Origin: Phycicoccus sp. Soil802
GTDB taxonomy: Bacteria > Actinomycetota > Actinomycetes > Actinomycetales > Dermatophilaceae
Assembly: GCF_001429605.1 (NCBI RefSeq)
Contig: NZ_LMSS01000008.1
Span: 62,001-126,000, forward strand
Direction of reading: 5' to 3'
Length of the DNA: 64,000 nucleotides
Shown piece by piece: positions 27,092 through 35,865 of this stretch. The notes under the pieces are model-generated. The model was not told where the DNA came from. It was given only the letters and a program-made list of their open reading frames with translations, and did not search any database. Position 1 is the stretch's first letter. Each line of letters opens with the position of its first letter. A program made the position numbers and the translations under genes.

Positions 27092-27628
27092 TCAGAGGGT
27101 GGGGACGCCGCGGTCCTCGCCGAGCGGCAGCACCATCGCCACCTCGTCCTCGTCGTCGTCAGCACCCTTGACCCGCATCGGCCGACGGCTGTCGGTCGGT
27201 CGGAACCCGAACCCGCTCGCGAACGCGACGGCGCGACCGTTGTCGGCGCCGACCCAGTAGGCGAGGTGGCTGCGCCCCTGCTTCCTCGCGGCATCCGCGC
27301 CGGCCTGCACCAGCTGGCTGGCGACCCCGGTGCCGCGCGCGGCGGGCGTGACCCAGAGGCCGAACAGCTCGGCCACCTTCGTGTTCTCCTTCTCGCCCTC
27401 CTGGCGGGCCTGACCGACACTGGCGACGCCGACCGGGGCACCGTCCTGCTCGGCGAGCAGCCGCTGGCTGCGCCGCATGCGGGTGCGCCACAGGTCCTCG
27501 TCGAAGGCGCGTTCCTCCTCGGCCGTGGCCACGAAGGCCTCCGGCGATTCCTCGAGCGCGCTCAGTCGCACCGATCGGTACTGCTCCCACTCGTCCTCAC
27601 CCAGGGCACGCACGGTGATGTCGCTCAT
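27092..27628 (-). CDS. GNAT family N-acetyltransferase
   Basis: A 178-residue acetyltransferase. The acetyl-CoA loop is WVTPAARGTGVASQLVQAG near residue 95, followed by WVGADNGRAVAFASGFGF, typical of GNAT motif B. The N-terminal part (YRSVRLSALEESPEAF) recurs in the neighbouring GNAT gene, so the two look like distant paralogues. The C-terminal strand carries an unusual acidic KGADDDEDEVAMVL segment. Substrate unknown. The ends of this gene and trkA are 27 bp apart. Confidence 0.85.
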   Translation of the reverse strand: MSDITVRALGEDEWEQYRSVRLSALEESPEAFVATAEEERAFDEDLWRTRMRRSQRLLAEQDGAPVGVASVGQARQEGEKENTKVAELFGLWVTPAARGTGVASQLVQAGADAARKQGRSHLAYWVGADNGRAVAFASGFGFRPTDSRRPMRVKGADDDEDEVAMVLPLGEDRGVPTL

Positions 27629-27682
27629 GACCCCACTGTCGCACGAGGGAGGGGGCTGGTGTCATAGGGGTTTGCCGAGTGT

Positions 27683-28231
27683 TCACCCGGAGCCGGCTGG
27701 CAGGTCGCTGAGCAGGAGCTCCATCTCGAACTCGGTCACGCCGGGCTGGTGCGGCAGCTCGCCCGTGCGGCCGGTGCGGGTGAACCCGACCCGTTCGTAG
27801 AAGCCGATCGCCCGCTCGTTGTCGTCGGCCACGTCGAGCGTGACCCGCCGCAGACCGGCGCCGGCGGCGTGGTCGAGCAGCGCCCGGACGAGCTGGTCCG
27901 CCACGCCGCGACCCCTCGCGTGGGAGGCCACCCACATCGCTACCAGGTAGGTCTCGTCGTCGGGCTGGGCGGGCGCGTGGAAGGACGTGACGGCCCCCAC
28001 CGGCAGCTCACCCTCGAAGGCCAGCCACCCGTTGCTGTCGCCCATCCGCTCGACCCACAGCTCGTCGGGGAAGGCCACCTCGCGGGCGAAGGTGCTGCCG
28101 TAGGCGAGCGGGGTGTCGAGCAACATGGCCAGCCGGACCGCGCGGTAGACCGGCCAGATCGACGGCTCGACCGGCCTGATGGTCAGGCCGGGCTCGAGCC
28201 CTGGGTCGAGCCCTGGGTCCCGGTCAGTCAT
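27683..28231 (-). CDS. GNAT family N-acetyltransferase
   Basis: A 182-residue acetyltransferase with acetyl-CoA motif WVASHARGRGVADQLVRALL and following DVADDNERAIGFYERVGF, a classical RimI-like pattern. The first 15 residues are a DPGLDPGLEPGL repeat from a 12-bp DNA repeat near 28196-28220, not part of the fold. The ATG precedes the proC stop, an 8-base overlap, so the gene is translated with proC. Substrate unknown. Confidence 0.85.
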   Translation of the reverse strand: MTDRDPGLDPGLEPGLTIRPVEPSIWPVYRAVRLAMLLDTPLAYGSTFAREVAFPDELWVERMGDSNGWLAFEGELPVGAVTSFHAPAQPDDETYLVAMWVASHARGRGVADQLVRALLDHAAGAGLRRVTLDVADDNERAIGFYERVGFTRTGRTGELPHQPGVTEFEMELLLSDLPAGSG

Positions 28232-29033
28232 TCCCCGACGCCAGCTCGTGCGAGCGGTTGGCCGCGGCCTCCATCGCCGTGATGAATGCGGCGCGGACCT
28301 TGTGGTCGTCGAGCTGGCGCAGCGCCGCGGCGGTGGTCCCGCCCGGTGAGGTGACCTGCTCACGCAGGACGGTGGGGTGCTGACCGGTCTCGCGCATCAT
28401 CGTCGCGGCGCCGAAGAGGGTCTGGACGACGAGCTCGGTCGCGGTCGGGCGGGGCAGGCCGAGCACCACGCCGGCCTCGATCATCGCCTCGACCACGTAG
28501 AAGATGTAGGCCGGCCCGCTGCCGCTGATCGCGGTCACGGCGTCCTGGTGCTTCTCGGCGACCTGGACCACCCGGCCACAGGACCGCAGCAGCTCGGCCG
28601 CCTCGTCGAGGTGCGCGGCGTCGGCGCTGCGACCCGGGCTCACCGCCGCCATCCCCTGGTCGACCAGGGCGGGGGTGTTGGGCATGACCCTGACCACGGC
28701 CACCCCGGCGGGGAGCCGGCTCTCGAGGTACTGCGTGGGGATGCCCGCGGCCAGGCTCACGACGAGGTTGCCGGCTGACACGTGGTCGCCGATCTCCTCG
28801 ACCAGGCCGCCCATGTCCTGCGGCTTCACGACGAGGACCAGGGTGTCGGCCGCCTCGGCGGCAGCGACGTTCGACATCGCCCGCACGCCGTACCGCTGGG
28901 CGAGCTCGTCGGCCCGGTCGGGTCGGCGCGCGGTCACGATCAGCTCGTCGGCGCTGCGCCCGGACCGGATCAGCCCGGACAGCAGCGTCTCGCCCATCAC
29001 TCCGGCACCGAGGATCGCCACAGTTGTTCCCAT
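28224..29033 (-). CDS. proC: Pyrroline-5-carboxylate reductase
   Basis: The last enzyme of proline synthesis, reducing pyrroline-5-carboxylate with NAD(P)H. The 269-residue length is normal. It has a Rossmann motif VAILGAGVMGETLLSGL, a mid-region KPQDMGG, and the signature VTAISGSGPAYIFYVVEA plus LREQVTSPGGTT. It sits 56 bp downstream of proline dehydrogenase on the same strand, so opposing reactions are neighbours. A proC here is part of the conserved ppx-isomerase-proC-bldC order. Confidence 0.94.
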   Translation of the reverse strand: MGTTVAILGAGVMGETLLSGLIRSGRSADELIVTARRPDRADELAQRYGVRAMSNVAAAEAADTLVLVVKPQDMGGLVEEIGDHVSAGNLVVSLAAGIPTQYLESRLPAGVAVVRVMPNTPALVDQGMAAVSPGRSADAAHLDEAAELLRSCGRVVQVAEKHQDAVTAISGSGPAYIFYVVEAMIEAGVVLGLPRPTATELVVQTLFGAATMMRETGQHPTVLREQVTSPGGTTAAALRQLDDHKVRAAFITAMEAAANRSHELASGND

Positions 29034-29089
29034 GCCGGCAGTCTTCCAGCCGCGGCGGTCCCGGTGCGCGCGATATCCGCCCGCGCCGT

Positions 29090-30040
29090 CTAGTTCTTGG
29101 TGGCCAGGCCGCGCAGGAAGAACATCGTGTTGGCAGGGCGCTCGGCCATCCGGCGCATGAGGTAGCCGTACCACTCCTCGCCGTACGGGATGTAGACCCG
29201 CATCTGGTTGCCCCGGTCCGCGATCCGCTTCTGCTCCTCGGGGCGGATGCCGTAGAGCATCTGGTACTCGTAGCTGTCGGGCTCCCGCCGGTGGTGTGCG
29301 GCCAGGGCGCCGGCGATCTCGACGAGCCGGGGGTCATGGCTGGCGACCATCGGGTAGCCCTCGCCGCCCATCAGGATCTTGAGGCAGCGCACGTAGCTCT
29401 GGTCGACGTCGGCGCTGCTCTGGTAGGCCACCGACTCGGGCTCCTTGTAGGCGCCCTTGCAGAGCCGGACCCGACTGCCCTCGTGGGCCAGGTCGCGACA
29501 GTCGCCCTCGCTGCGGTGCAGGTAGGACTGGATCACGGCCCCTACCCACGGGAAGTCCTGACGGAGCTCGCGCAGCGACTCCAGGGTGGCGTCGGTCGTG
29601 GTGTGGTCCTCCATGTCGAGGGTGACCGTGGTCCCGGCGTTCGCGGCCGCCTGGCAGATCTCGCGAGCGTGCTCGAGCGCGATCTTGTGGCCGTCGCCGG
29701 GCAGGTACTGGCCGAGCGCCGACAGCTTGAGGCTGACCTCGCCCATGCCGTGTTGCGACAGGTCGGCGTCGGCGAGCGCCTTGAGCAGGTCGATGTAGTG
29801 GTCGCGGGTGCGGATGGCCTGGGTCAGGTCGGCGGTGTCCTCGCCGAGGTAGTCGATGGTCGCCAGGCGGTTGGTCGCCCGCAGCTCCGCCGTCGCCGAG
29901 ACGGCGTCCTCGGTGCGGTCACCCGGGACGAACCGCCGCACCACGCTGCGGCTCACCGGCGCCTTCTCGATCGTCTGTCGCACAGCATCGCTCTTGGAGA
30001 GCTGGAGCAGGCTGTTGCGCAGCAGGTCACTGGCGTCCAC
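29090..30040 (-). CDS. Proline dehydrogenase (monofunctional)
   Basis: A 316-residue FAD-dependent TIM-barrel enzyme oxidising proline to pyrroline-5-carboxylate at the membrane. Motifs seen: EVSLKLSALGQYL, VTLDMEDHTTTDATL, RLCKGAYKEPESVAYQ and, near the end, EFQML-type segment YEYQMLYGIRPEEQ with RVYIPYGEEWYGYLMRRMAERPAN given in two parts of the same region. The GTG start has GGAAGGA six bases upstream. The partner P5C dehydrogenase is not in this window, so the PutA functions are split. Confidence 0.92.
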   Translation of the reverse strand: MDASDLLRNSLLQLSKSDAVRQTIEKAPVSRSVVRRFVPGDRTEDAVSATAELRATNRLATIDYLGEDTADLTQAIRTRDHYIDLLKALADADLSQHGMGEVSLKLSALGQYLPGDGHKIALEHAREICQAAANAGTTVTLDMEDHTTTDATLESLRELRQDFPWVGAVIQSYLHRSEGDCRDLAHEGSRVRLCKGAYKEPESVAYQSSADVDQSYVRCLKILMGGEGYPMVASHDPRLVEIAGALAAHHRREPDSYEYQMLYGIRPEEQKRIADRGNQMRVYIPYGEEWYGYLMRRMAERPANTMFFLRGLATKN

Positions 30041-30103
30041 GGGGGTCCTTCCATCCGGCGGCCGTGGGGGGTCACGACCGTCGACAAGGCTAACCGGCAG
30101 CAA

Positions 30104-30141
30104 GCCGGACCGCCGCGTGGGTGGCCCACGCGGCGTCCGGC
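30104..30141 (-). terminator. Terminator downstream of the PKD/LamG protein gene
   Basis: Stem GCCGGAC + GCCGCGTGGG pairing with CCCACGCGGC + GTCCGGC (17 bp, one bulged C), loop TGG. It lies 9 bp beyond the stop at 30151 and before the proline dehydrogenase start. Confidence 0.8.
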
Positions 30142-30150
30142 TGCCACGGG

Positions 30151-33100
30151 TCAGGGCGCGACGGCGTTGAAGTCGGGGAAGCTCAAGGTGATGGGGGCGT
30201 TGGTCGCCGAACCCGACAGGAAGGCGTAGGTGCCGACGGCGCCGGCGGACTGCAGCCCGGCGGTCGAGTCGGTGGTGGTGGTCGTCCACGCGAAGGGCTC
30301 GGCGGTCCCGACCTTCCAGACCTTCCCGTTCAGGGTCGTGGTGCCGCTACCGACAGCCTGGATGCGCAGCGACAACGCGTCACCGGCTGCCACGACGACC
30401 CCGGGCAGCGGCACCGACGTGAGGATCGTCTCGACCCCACCGACCGTCCGAGCGAGGTATGCCGTGGTGTCGGTGCCCGTCAGCCGCACCTTGACCCGGT
30501 AGTCGGAGGTACCCACCCGGCGGACCACCGCTGAGGCGTACACGCCGCCACCCGTGGCTGGCTTGTCGAAGCCGATCGCGGTGCGCAGGTCGACATTCAG
30601 CGCCGAGGTGGAGGAGAGGTACGCGGACGGCCCGGACGACGCCGCGAGTCGCATCGTGCCTACTCCAGCCACCGGCTGGCCCACGGCGAAGTTGCTTGCC
30701 GCCGTGGTCAGCGTCCACGTGCCACCGGTGTCGGCCTGGCCCCAGCCGTCGACGACCGTGCGGTTGAAGGTGTCGTTCGCGATGACCCCCGCAGCCGCGA
30801 CGGTGACCTGGCGCGTGGTGCTGCCGGTCGCGCCCTGGTTGTCCGTCACGGTGAGCTGCACGGTGTAGGTGCCCGGCGCGGCATACGTGTGGCTCGGGGC
30901 CACCCCGCTGCCCGTGGGCGTGCCGTCCCCGAAGTTCCACGAGTAGCCGGTCACGGACCCGTCGGGGTCGCTCGACCCGGACCCGTCGAACGACGCGGTG
31001 AGTCCCGCGGTGCCCCACGTGAACGAGGCGGTCGGCGGCTGGTTGCCGCCACCCCCACCGTTGCGCAGCGCATACTGGGCCTGGATCGTCGCCTGCGACA
31101 GCGCCGTCGGGTAGACGGCTATCTCGTCCACGCTGCCGACGAAGTTGTTGGACGCCGGTCGCGGGGTCCAACCGGGACGACCGTTGTCGGTGCCGAGGAC
31201 GTCGCCGCCGAGCCGCCAGTAGCCGAGGTAGGCCTCGCCCGCCGTGGTGCCGGTGTTCGAGCCGACGAGGTTGCCGTCCACGTAGAGGCGCATGCCGGCG
31301 CTGCTCATCGTCGCCGTGAGCATGTGCCAGACGTTGTTGTTGTAGGCCGAGGGGCTGATGACCGTGCGCAGGGTGCCGTCCTGGCCATAGACCCCGAAGA
31401 CGATGCGACCCGCGTTGTCCATGTAGAGGTGCCGGTCGCGGTGGGCCGAGTTGCCGTTCTGGAGGTCGCCGAAGCCGAGGATGCGGCCACCGCTGCCGGT
31501 GGACGTGCGGACCCAGACCTGGGTGGTGAAGGTGTCGGGGGCGGTCTCCGACCCGAGCGCATAGACGCGGCTGAAGTCGTTGTTCGTCAGGGCCGCCGCG
31601 CTGTCGCCGGCGATGGCACCCGACTGGTTCCAGTTGATGCCGGTGTCGCCGCGACCGTCGGTCACCCCGATCCCGCTGGAGGCGCCGGTTCCGGCGGCGC
31701 GGTCGTTGATGGTCAGCCCGGAGGTCTCGTTCATCGGCCAGTAGATGCGGGCACCGTTGGCCCGGACCGACTGGGCGTAGCCGTTGCTCGGGCTCGAGGA
31801 GGTCGGCATGGTGATGCTCGCGTTGGCCCCGAACACCGTGTTGCCACTGGGGTCGTTGGCGATCAGCTGGTAGGTGTAGGTCGCCCCGGGAGTCAGTCCG
31901 GTGTCGACGAAGCCGACCGCAGGCAGGGACCACCAGGTCGAGTTGGCCGTGGTCGTGAAGCGCGGCGAGCCGGTGGCCCCGTTGCGGATCACCCGGTAGG
32001 TCAACGTGTAGTCGTCCCGGTCGTAGCCCGCCGTCCAGCTCACCCGCAGGGTCGAGGACGAGGTCGGCACGAGCCGTGGCACGAACGTCCCACCGGCGAA
32101 GCGCGGGCCCTCCTTGTTGGGTGCCAGGCCCCGGCGCGCGAAGCGCACGAGGCCCTGCTGGCCCACGCCGTTCACGGTCGGGAACTCCCCGCCGTAGACG
32201 ACGTAGTCGTCGTTGCCGGCGATGTTCCACCCTGCTTGGTACTGGCCGGTGTAGCTGCCCATCGTCATGTCGGGGTTCCAGCTGACGATCGACGGCGCGT
32301 TGGTGCCGCGCCAGTTGGGGTAGCCGAGGCTGTCGCTGAGGATCTGTCCACCGACCGCGTCGGTCCAGGCCTGGGAGTGCTGGAACTTCCACTGGGGGTA
32401 CTGCGGGGCGCCGCCGCCCATGGCTCCGCAGTAGTGCTCGTGGCTCGCCGTGTAGACGACGCCGCCCATCAGGAAGGCGGAGTAGTTGTCGCCGTGGCAG
32501 GCGGTCACCCAGACGAGCGTCGAGTTGGTGATGGGGAGCTTGAAGGCCCCCTCGAGGTTGGCCCCGCTCCCGAACGACCACGACGTGCCGTAGACGAAGC
32601 TGCCCTGGACCCGCAGGCTGCTGATCCCCGTGTCCGGGCCACGGTTGTTGACGGCGGGGTCCCAGGTCGGGTCGAGAGCGCCGGTCGCCCCGTTGATCTT
32701 GGCCAGCCCGATGGCCGACTGCCCACCGACGTTCTGGAAGGAACCGCCGGCGAAGACCCACTGGCCGTCACCCGACACCGCGACCGCCCACACGGTGTAG
32801 TCCGCGTTGGGGTTCCACGGCAGGACCGCCCCGTCCGAGGCCCGGAAGGCGGCGAGGTTGTTGCGCAGCTGCCCGTTGCCGAGTCCGGCGAAGCCACCGC
32901 CGACGTAGACGGAGTCGGCCGTCGCGATGACGGCCCGCGCCTGCGAGTTGACCCCCGTGGGGTTGAAGGCCGTGCTCAGCGCACCGGTGGCGGTGTCGAA
33001 GGCCGCCACCCGCCGGCGGGCCTGTCCGTTGATCGACGTGAAGTCACCGGCGACGTAGATGCGGCTGCCGTCCGGAGACGCCGCGACCGACAGGATCTGG

Positions 33101-33447
33101 GCGTTGACGCTGGGGGCGAACGTCGTGACCAGCGCACCGGTGGTGATGTTGTAGGCGAGGAGGTTGCTGCGCGCCACGGTGTTGGTCCCCGGTGCGGAGC
33201 CGGCTGGACGGGCGGTGCTGAAGGACCCCGCGGCATACACGGTGTTGCCCACGACCGCCTGCGACCACACCACACCGTTGACCTGGACCGTGGGCAGCGC
33301 GTCGGCGCTGACCGCCGAGACCGGCACCGGGACCACGGGCGCAGGCGCGGCCGAGGCCGACATCGCCGCGCCGACCAGTGCGGCCGCGCACAACGCGACC
33401 ACCCCCGCCGCGCTCGTCACGGACCTGAGGACGTTGCTTCGCGACAT
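30151..33447 (-). CDS. Large secreted beta-propeller / LamG / PKD-domain protein
   Basis: A 1098-residue extracellular protein. A signal peptide ends near residue 33 (SASAAP). Residues about 50-440 carry propeller-like repeats (VYVGGGFAGLGN, RIYVAGDFTSING, VFAGGSFQNVGG). An FN3-like domain follows near 455-555, a LamG/concanavalin-like domain near 565-790 (RLYVDGNLVGSNTGTT), a PKD domain near 805-880 (GYSWNFGDGTPTGSG) and a C-terminal jelly-roll near 890-1095. No cell-wall anchor or catalytic motif is evident. It probably binds surface or environmental glycans; function unknown. Confidence 0.85.
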   Translation of the reverse strand: MSRSNVLRSVTSAAGVVALCAAALVGAAMSASAAPAPVVPVPVSAVSADALPTVQVNGVVWSQAVVGNTVYAAGSFSTARPAGSAPGTNTVARSNLLAYNITTGALVTTFAPSVNAQILSVAASPDGSRIYVAGDFTSINGQARRRVAAFDTATGALSTAFNPTGVNSQARAVIATADSVYVGGGFAGLGNGQLRNNLAAFRASDGAVLPWNPNADYTVWAVAVSGDGQWVFAGGSFQNVGGQSAIGLAKINGATGALDPTWDPAVNNRGPDTGISSLRVQGSFVYGTSWSFGSGANLEGAFKLPITNSTLVWVTACHGDNYSAFLMGGVVYTASHEHYCGAMGGGAPQYPQWKFQHSQAWTDAVGGQILSDSLGYPNWRGTNAPSIVSWNPDMTMGSYTGQYQAGWNIAGNDDYVVYGGEFPTVNGVGQQGLVRFARRGLAPNKEGPRFAGGTFVPRLVPTSSSTLRVSWTAGYDRDDYTLTYRVIRNGATGSPRFTTTANSTWWSLPAVGFVDTGLTPGATYTYQLIANDPSGNTVFGANASITMPTSSSPSNGYAQSVRANGARIYWPMNETSGLTINDRAAGTGASSGIGVTDGRGDTGINWNQSGAIAGDSAAALTNNDFSRVYALGSETAPDTFTTQVWVRTSTGSGGRILGFGDLQNGNSAHRDRHLYMDNAGRIVFGVYGQDGTLRTVISPSAYNNNVWHMLTATMSSAGMRLYVDGNLVGSNTGTTAGEAYLGYWRLGGDVLGTDNGRPGWTPRPASNNFVGSVDEIAVYPTALSQATIQAQYALRNGGGGGNQPPTASFTWGTAGLTASFDGSGSSDPDGSVTGYSWNFGDGTPTGSGVAPSHTYAAPGTYTVQLTVTDNQGATGSTTRQVTVAAAGVIANDTFNRTVVDGWGQADTGGTWTLTTAASNFAVGQPVAGVGTMRLAASSGPSAYLSSTSALNVDLRTAIGFDKPATGGGVYASAVVRRVGTSDYRVKVRLTGTDTTAYLARTVGGVETILTSVPLPGVVVAAGDALSLRIQAVGSGTTTLNGKVWKVGTAEPFAWTTTTTDSTAGLQSAGAVGTYAFLSGSATNAPITLSFPDFNAVAP

Positions 33448-33668
33448 GGCGCACCCCGACCACCACAGGTGACGGACTAGCGGGGTACGCGCGTGGTCGT
33501 CTCGTCACTGATCACGGTCGCGGGCACGACGCACCGCCACCGGTCCGGCAAACCACCTCGGCCACATAGTGCCCCCCTGCAGGAGCCCCTCTGTCGGACA
33601 AATTCACCGTAACGCCGCGCTGGCCACCCGAGGTCCGCCGAAGAACGTAGAAACGCCAACAGAGCAGG

Positions 33669-34403
33669 TCAGGCGGTCCGGCGTCGCAGGGTGAGGCTGC
33701 CGAGCACCAGGGCAACGAGCACCCAGAGCGCGATCACGGCGGCATCGCCGGCCACGTCGGCGCCCGGGCTGGCACTGGCGGTGACCGACTTCATCGCGTC
33801 CACGGCATACGACAGGGGCAGCACGTCGGACACCCACCGCAGGAGGTCCGGCAGGCGGTCCCGGGCGACGATCAGCCCGCACAGCAGGAACTGCGGCAGG
33901 ACGAACGCCGGCATGAACTGGACCGCCTGGAACTCGGTGCGGGCGAACCCGCTGGCGAGCAGGCCGAGCGCCGTCCCGAGCAGTGCATCGAGCACGGCCA
34001 CGGCGACCAGCTGCCACAGCGGCCCGGCGACGTCGAGCCCGCACACGTAGACGGCGAAGGCCGTCGCGATGAGGGCCTGGAGCACCGCCATCACGCCGAA
34101 CGCGAGGGCGTAGCCGAACATGAAGTCGCCCTTGCCCATCGGCGTCGTCAGGAGTCGCTCGAGGGTGCCGGACGTCCGCTCCCGGAGCGTGGCGATGCTG
34201 GTCACGATGAACATCACGACGAAGGGGAAGACGCCGAGCAGCGAGGCACCGAGCCCGTCGAAGACCGGGGTGCCCTCGAAGATCCACGCGAGCAGCCCGA
34301 CCAGGACGCAGGGCACGACGAGCATGAGCCCGATGGTGCGGTGGTCGGCCCGGAGCTGGGCGAGGACCCGTGCAGCGGTGACGAGGGTGCGGTGGGCGTT
34401 CAT
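33669..34403 (-). CDS. ABC-2 type transporter permease
   Basis: A 244-residue membrane protein with six predicted helices. The short cytoplasmic stretch TLRERTSGTLERLLTTPMGKGDFM is typical of ABC-2 exporter permeases of the NodJ/DrrB kind. The ATG overlaps the ATPase stop by 4 bases, so the two form one transporter. Substrate unknown; drug or lipid export is usual for the family. The gap 33448-33668 upstream of the PKD protein start holds no gene. Confidence 0.88.
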   Translation of the reverse strand: MNAHRTLVTAARVLAQLRADHRTIGLMLVVPCVLVGLLAWIFEGTPVFDGLGASLLGVFPFVVMFIVTSIATLRERTSGTLERLLTTPMGKGDFMFGYALAFGVMAVLQALIATAFAVYVCGLDVAGPLWQLVAVAVLDALLGTALGLLASGFARTEFQAVQFMPAFVLPQFLLCGLIVARDRLPDLLRWVSDVLPLSYAVDAMKSVTASASPGADVAGDAAVIALWVLVALVLGSLTLRRRTA

Positions 34404-35125
34404 CGTGCCTCCTGGGCAGCGCGGTCGATCAGGGCGAGGAACGCCTGCTCGGCGTCGTCGGCGCCGGTCCGTGCGAGCAGCGCCGGCAGGGTGTCGTCGG
34501 CGAGGATCTCGCCTTCGCGGAGGAGCAGCAGCCGGTCGCAGCGGCTCGCCTCGTCCATGACGTGGCTCGACACGAGCAGCGAACGGCCTTGTGCCGCAAG
34601 GCGGTTGAAGAGCTCCCACAGGTCACGGCGCAGGACCGGGTCGAGCCCGACGGTGGGTTCGTCGAGCACGAGCAGCTCCGGGTCGCCGACCAGCGCGGCC
34701 GCCAGCGAGACCCGCGACCGCTGGCCGCCGGAGAGGTTGCCGACCAGTGCGTCGGCATGGCTGGTGAGGTCCACCGCCTCGATCGCCTCGTCGGCGGCCG
34801 CGGCCCGGACGCCGAGGATGCTGGCGAAGTAGCGGACGTTGGCCCGCACGGACAGGTCGTCGTAGACGCTCGGGCTCTGCGTCACGTAGCCGATGCGGTG
34901 GCGCAGCGACGGCGAGCCGGCCGGCTCGCCGAGCACCGTGACGTCGCCGGACTCGACCACCTGGACGCCGACGACGGCGCGGATCAGGGTGGACTTGCCA
35001 CTCCCGCTCGGGCCGAGCAGCCCGACGACCTGGCCCGCCGGCACCGTCACGGACAGGTCGGGCAGCACCTCGCGACCGCCCCGCACGACGCGGAGGTTCG
35101 CGATCTCGATGGCGTTTTTCATCAT
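34400..35125 (-). CDS. ABC exporter ATP-binding protein
   Basis: A 241-residue ATPase for the ABC-2 permease downstream. Walker A GLLGPSGSGKSTLIRA, Q-loop YVTQSPS, signature LSGGQRSRVSLAAAL, Walker B LLVLDEPTVGLDP and H-loop VSSHVMDEA are all intact. The start has two adjacent ATGs (35125 and 35122); the first lies 6 bases after a strong promoter (TTGTCG-N17-TATATT). The TetR gene just upstream on the same strand may regulate it. Confidence 0.9.
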   Translation of the reverse strand: MMKNAIEIANLRVVRGGREVLPDLSVTVPAGQVVGLLGPSGSGKSTLIRAVVGVQVVESGDVTVLGEPAGSPSLRHRIGYVTQSPSVYDDLSVRANVRYFASILGVRAAAADEAIEAVDLTSHADALVGNLSGGQRSRVSLAAALVGDPELLVLDEPTVGLDPVLRRDLWELFNRLAAQGRSLLVSSHVMDEASRCDRLLLLREGEILADDTLPALLARTGADDAEQAFLALIDRAAQEAR

Positions 35126-35131
35126 GCGATG

Positions 35132-35160
35132 AATATAGCCCGTGGACGGCGCGCCGACAA
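35132..35160 (-). promoter_or_regulatory. Promoter of the ABC exporter operon
   Basis: On the minus strand: -35 TTGTCG (35155-35160), 17-bp spacer, -10 TATATT (35132-35137), then 6 bases to ATG. One of the best promoter matches in the window and probably gives a leaderless mRNA. Confidence 0.75.
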
Positions 35161-35175
35161 GCCCCTTTCACCCCG

Positions 35176-35226
35176 CCGTTCGAGGTATTCGGCTACCCGA
35201 TACCGGTAGCCGAATACCTCGAACGG
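35176..35226. terminator. Long hairpin (shared-arm family) downstream of tetR
   Basis: A perfect 22-bp stem (35176-35197 with 35205-35226) and 7-base loop. The left arm includes GTTCGAGGTATTC and ends in CTACC. It lies 46 bp after the tetR stop and upstream of the ABC promoter. Its arm sequence and loop size match the hairpin at 40314-40366. Confidence 0.8.
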
Positions 35227-35271
35227 GGAGATGGTGCGGGAGATGGCGCGGGGGTATGCCGCGTGGTCGCC

Positions 35272-35865
35272 CTACGGGGCGAGGTAGCGCTGGATGGTGG
35301 GGCCGACCAGCGCGGCCAGCTCGTCGTGCGTCGCGTCGACGACGGCCGGGAACTCCACGATGTAGCGCATCATCGCCAGCCCGATCATCTGCGAGGCCGC
35401 GAGACCGGCCCGCACCTCCAGCTCGTGGGACGGCTCGCCGTCGTTGGACAGCTCGCGGACCACCCGCCCGAACACCTCGCGGGTGAGGAACTCGCGCAGC
35501 ATCCGGGTGGCGTCCTCGTGGGTGACCGCCGCCCGCACGAGCGCCTGGAACCGCTGCCGTCCTTCCTCGGAGTCCCAGACCGCGAGGAAGGTGCGCACGA
35601 GCGACTCGCCGACCTGGTCGCGCGGGCCGGAGACCACCGCGCTGATCAGCGCCGCGGGGTCGGCCGGGATGTCCATCACCGCCGCGAACAGCTGCGGCTT
35701 GCCCCCGAAGTAGTGGTGCACGAGGGCCGGGTCGACCTCGGCCCGGCGGGCGATCCCGCGCAGGGACGTGCCGTCGTAGCCCTGCTCGGCGAAGTCGACC
35801 CGCGCCGCCTCGACGATGGCCTGCCTGGTGTCGACGCCGCCCGGCCGGCGCCCTCGGGGACTCAT
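35272..35865 (-). CDS. TetR family transcriptional regulator
   Basis: A 197-residue regulator. The HTH is near residues 15-60 (IVEAARVDFAEQGYDGTSLR, GIARRAEVDPALVHHYFGGK). The ligand-binding domain follows, with PGDQ-type features replaced by GPRDQVGESLVRTFLAVWD, as in the TetR_C_17 group. The ATG overlaps the isomerase stop by 4 bases. The nearest likely target is the ABC exporter operon immediately downstream, but no clear operator palindrome other than the hairpin is visible. Confidence 0.87.
   Translation of the reverse strand: MSPRGRRPGGVDTRQAIVEAARVDFAEQGYDGTSLRGIARRAEVDPALVHHYFGGKPQLFAAVMDIPADPAALISAVVSGPRDQVGESLVRTFLAVWDSEEGRQRFQALVRAAVTHEDATRMLREFLTREVFGRVVRELSNDGEPSHELEVRAGLAASQMIGLAMMRYIVEFPAVVDATHDELAALVGPTIQRYLAP

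Noticed and set aside
30889-33480. Plus-strand open frame of about 860 codons opposite the propeller/LamG/PKD protein
   Set aside because: The minus-strand protein has a signal peptide and recognisable domains; the plus frame is Arg/Val/Gly-rich noise.
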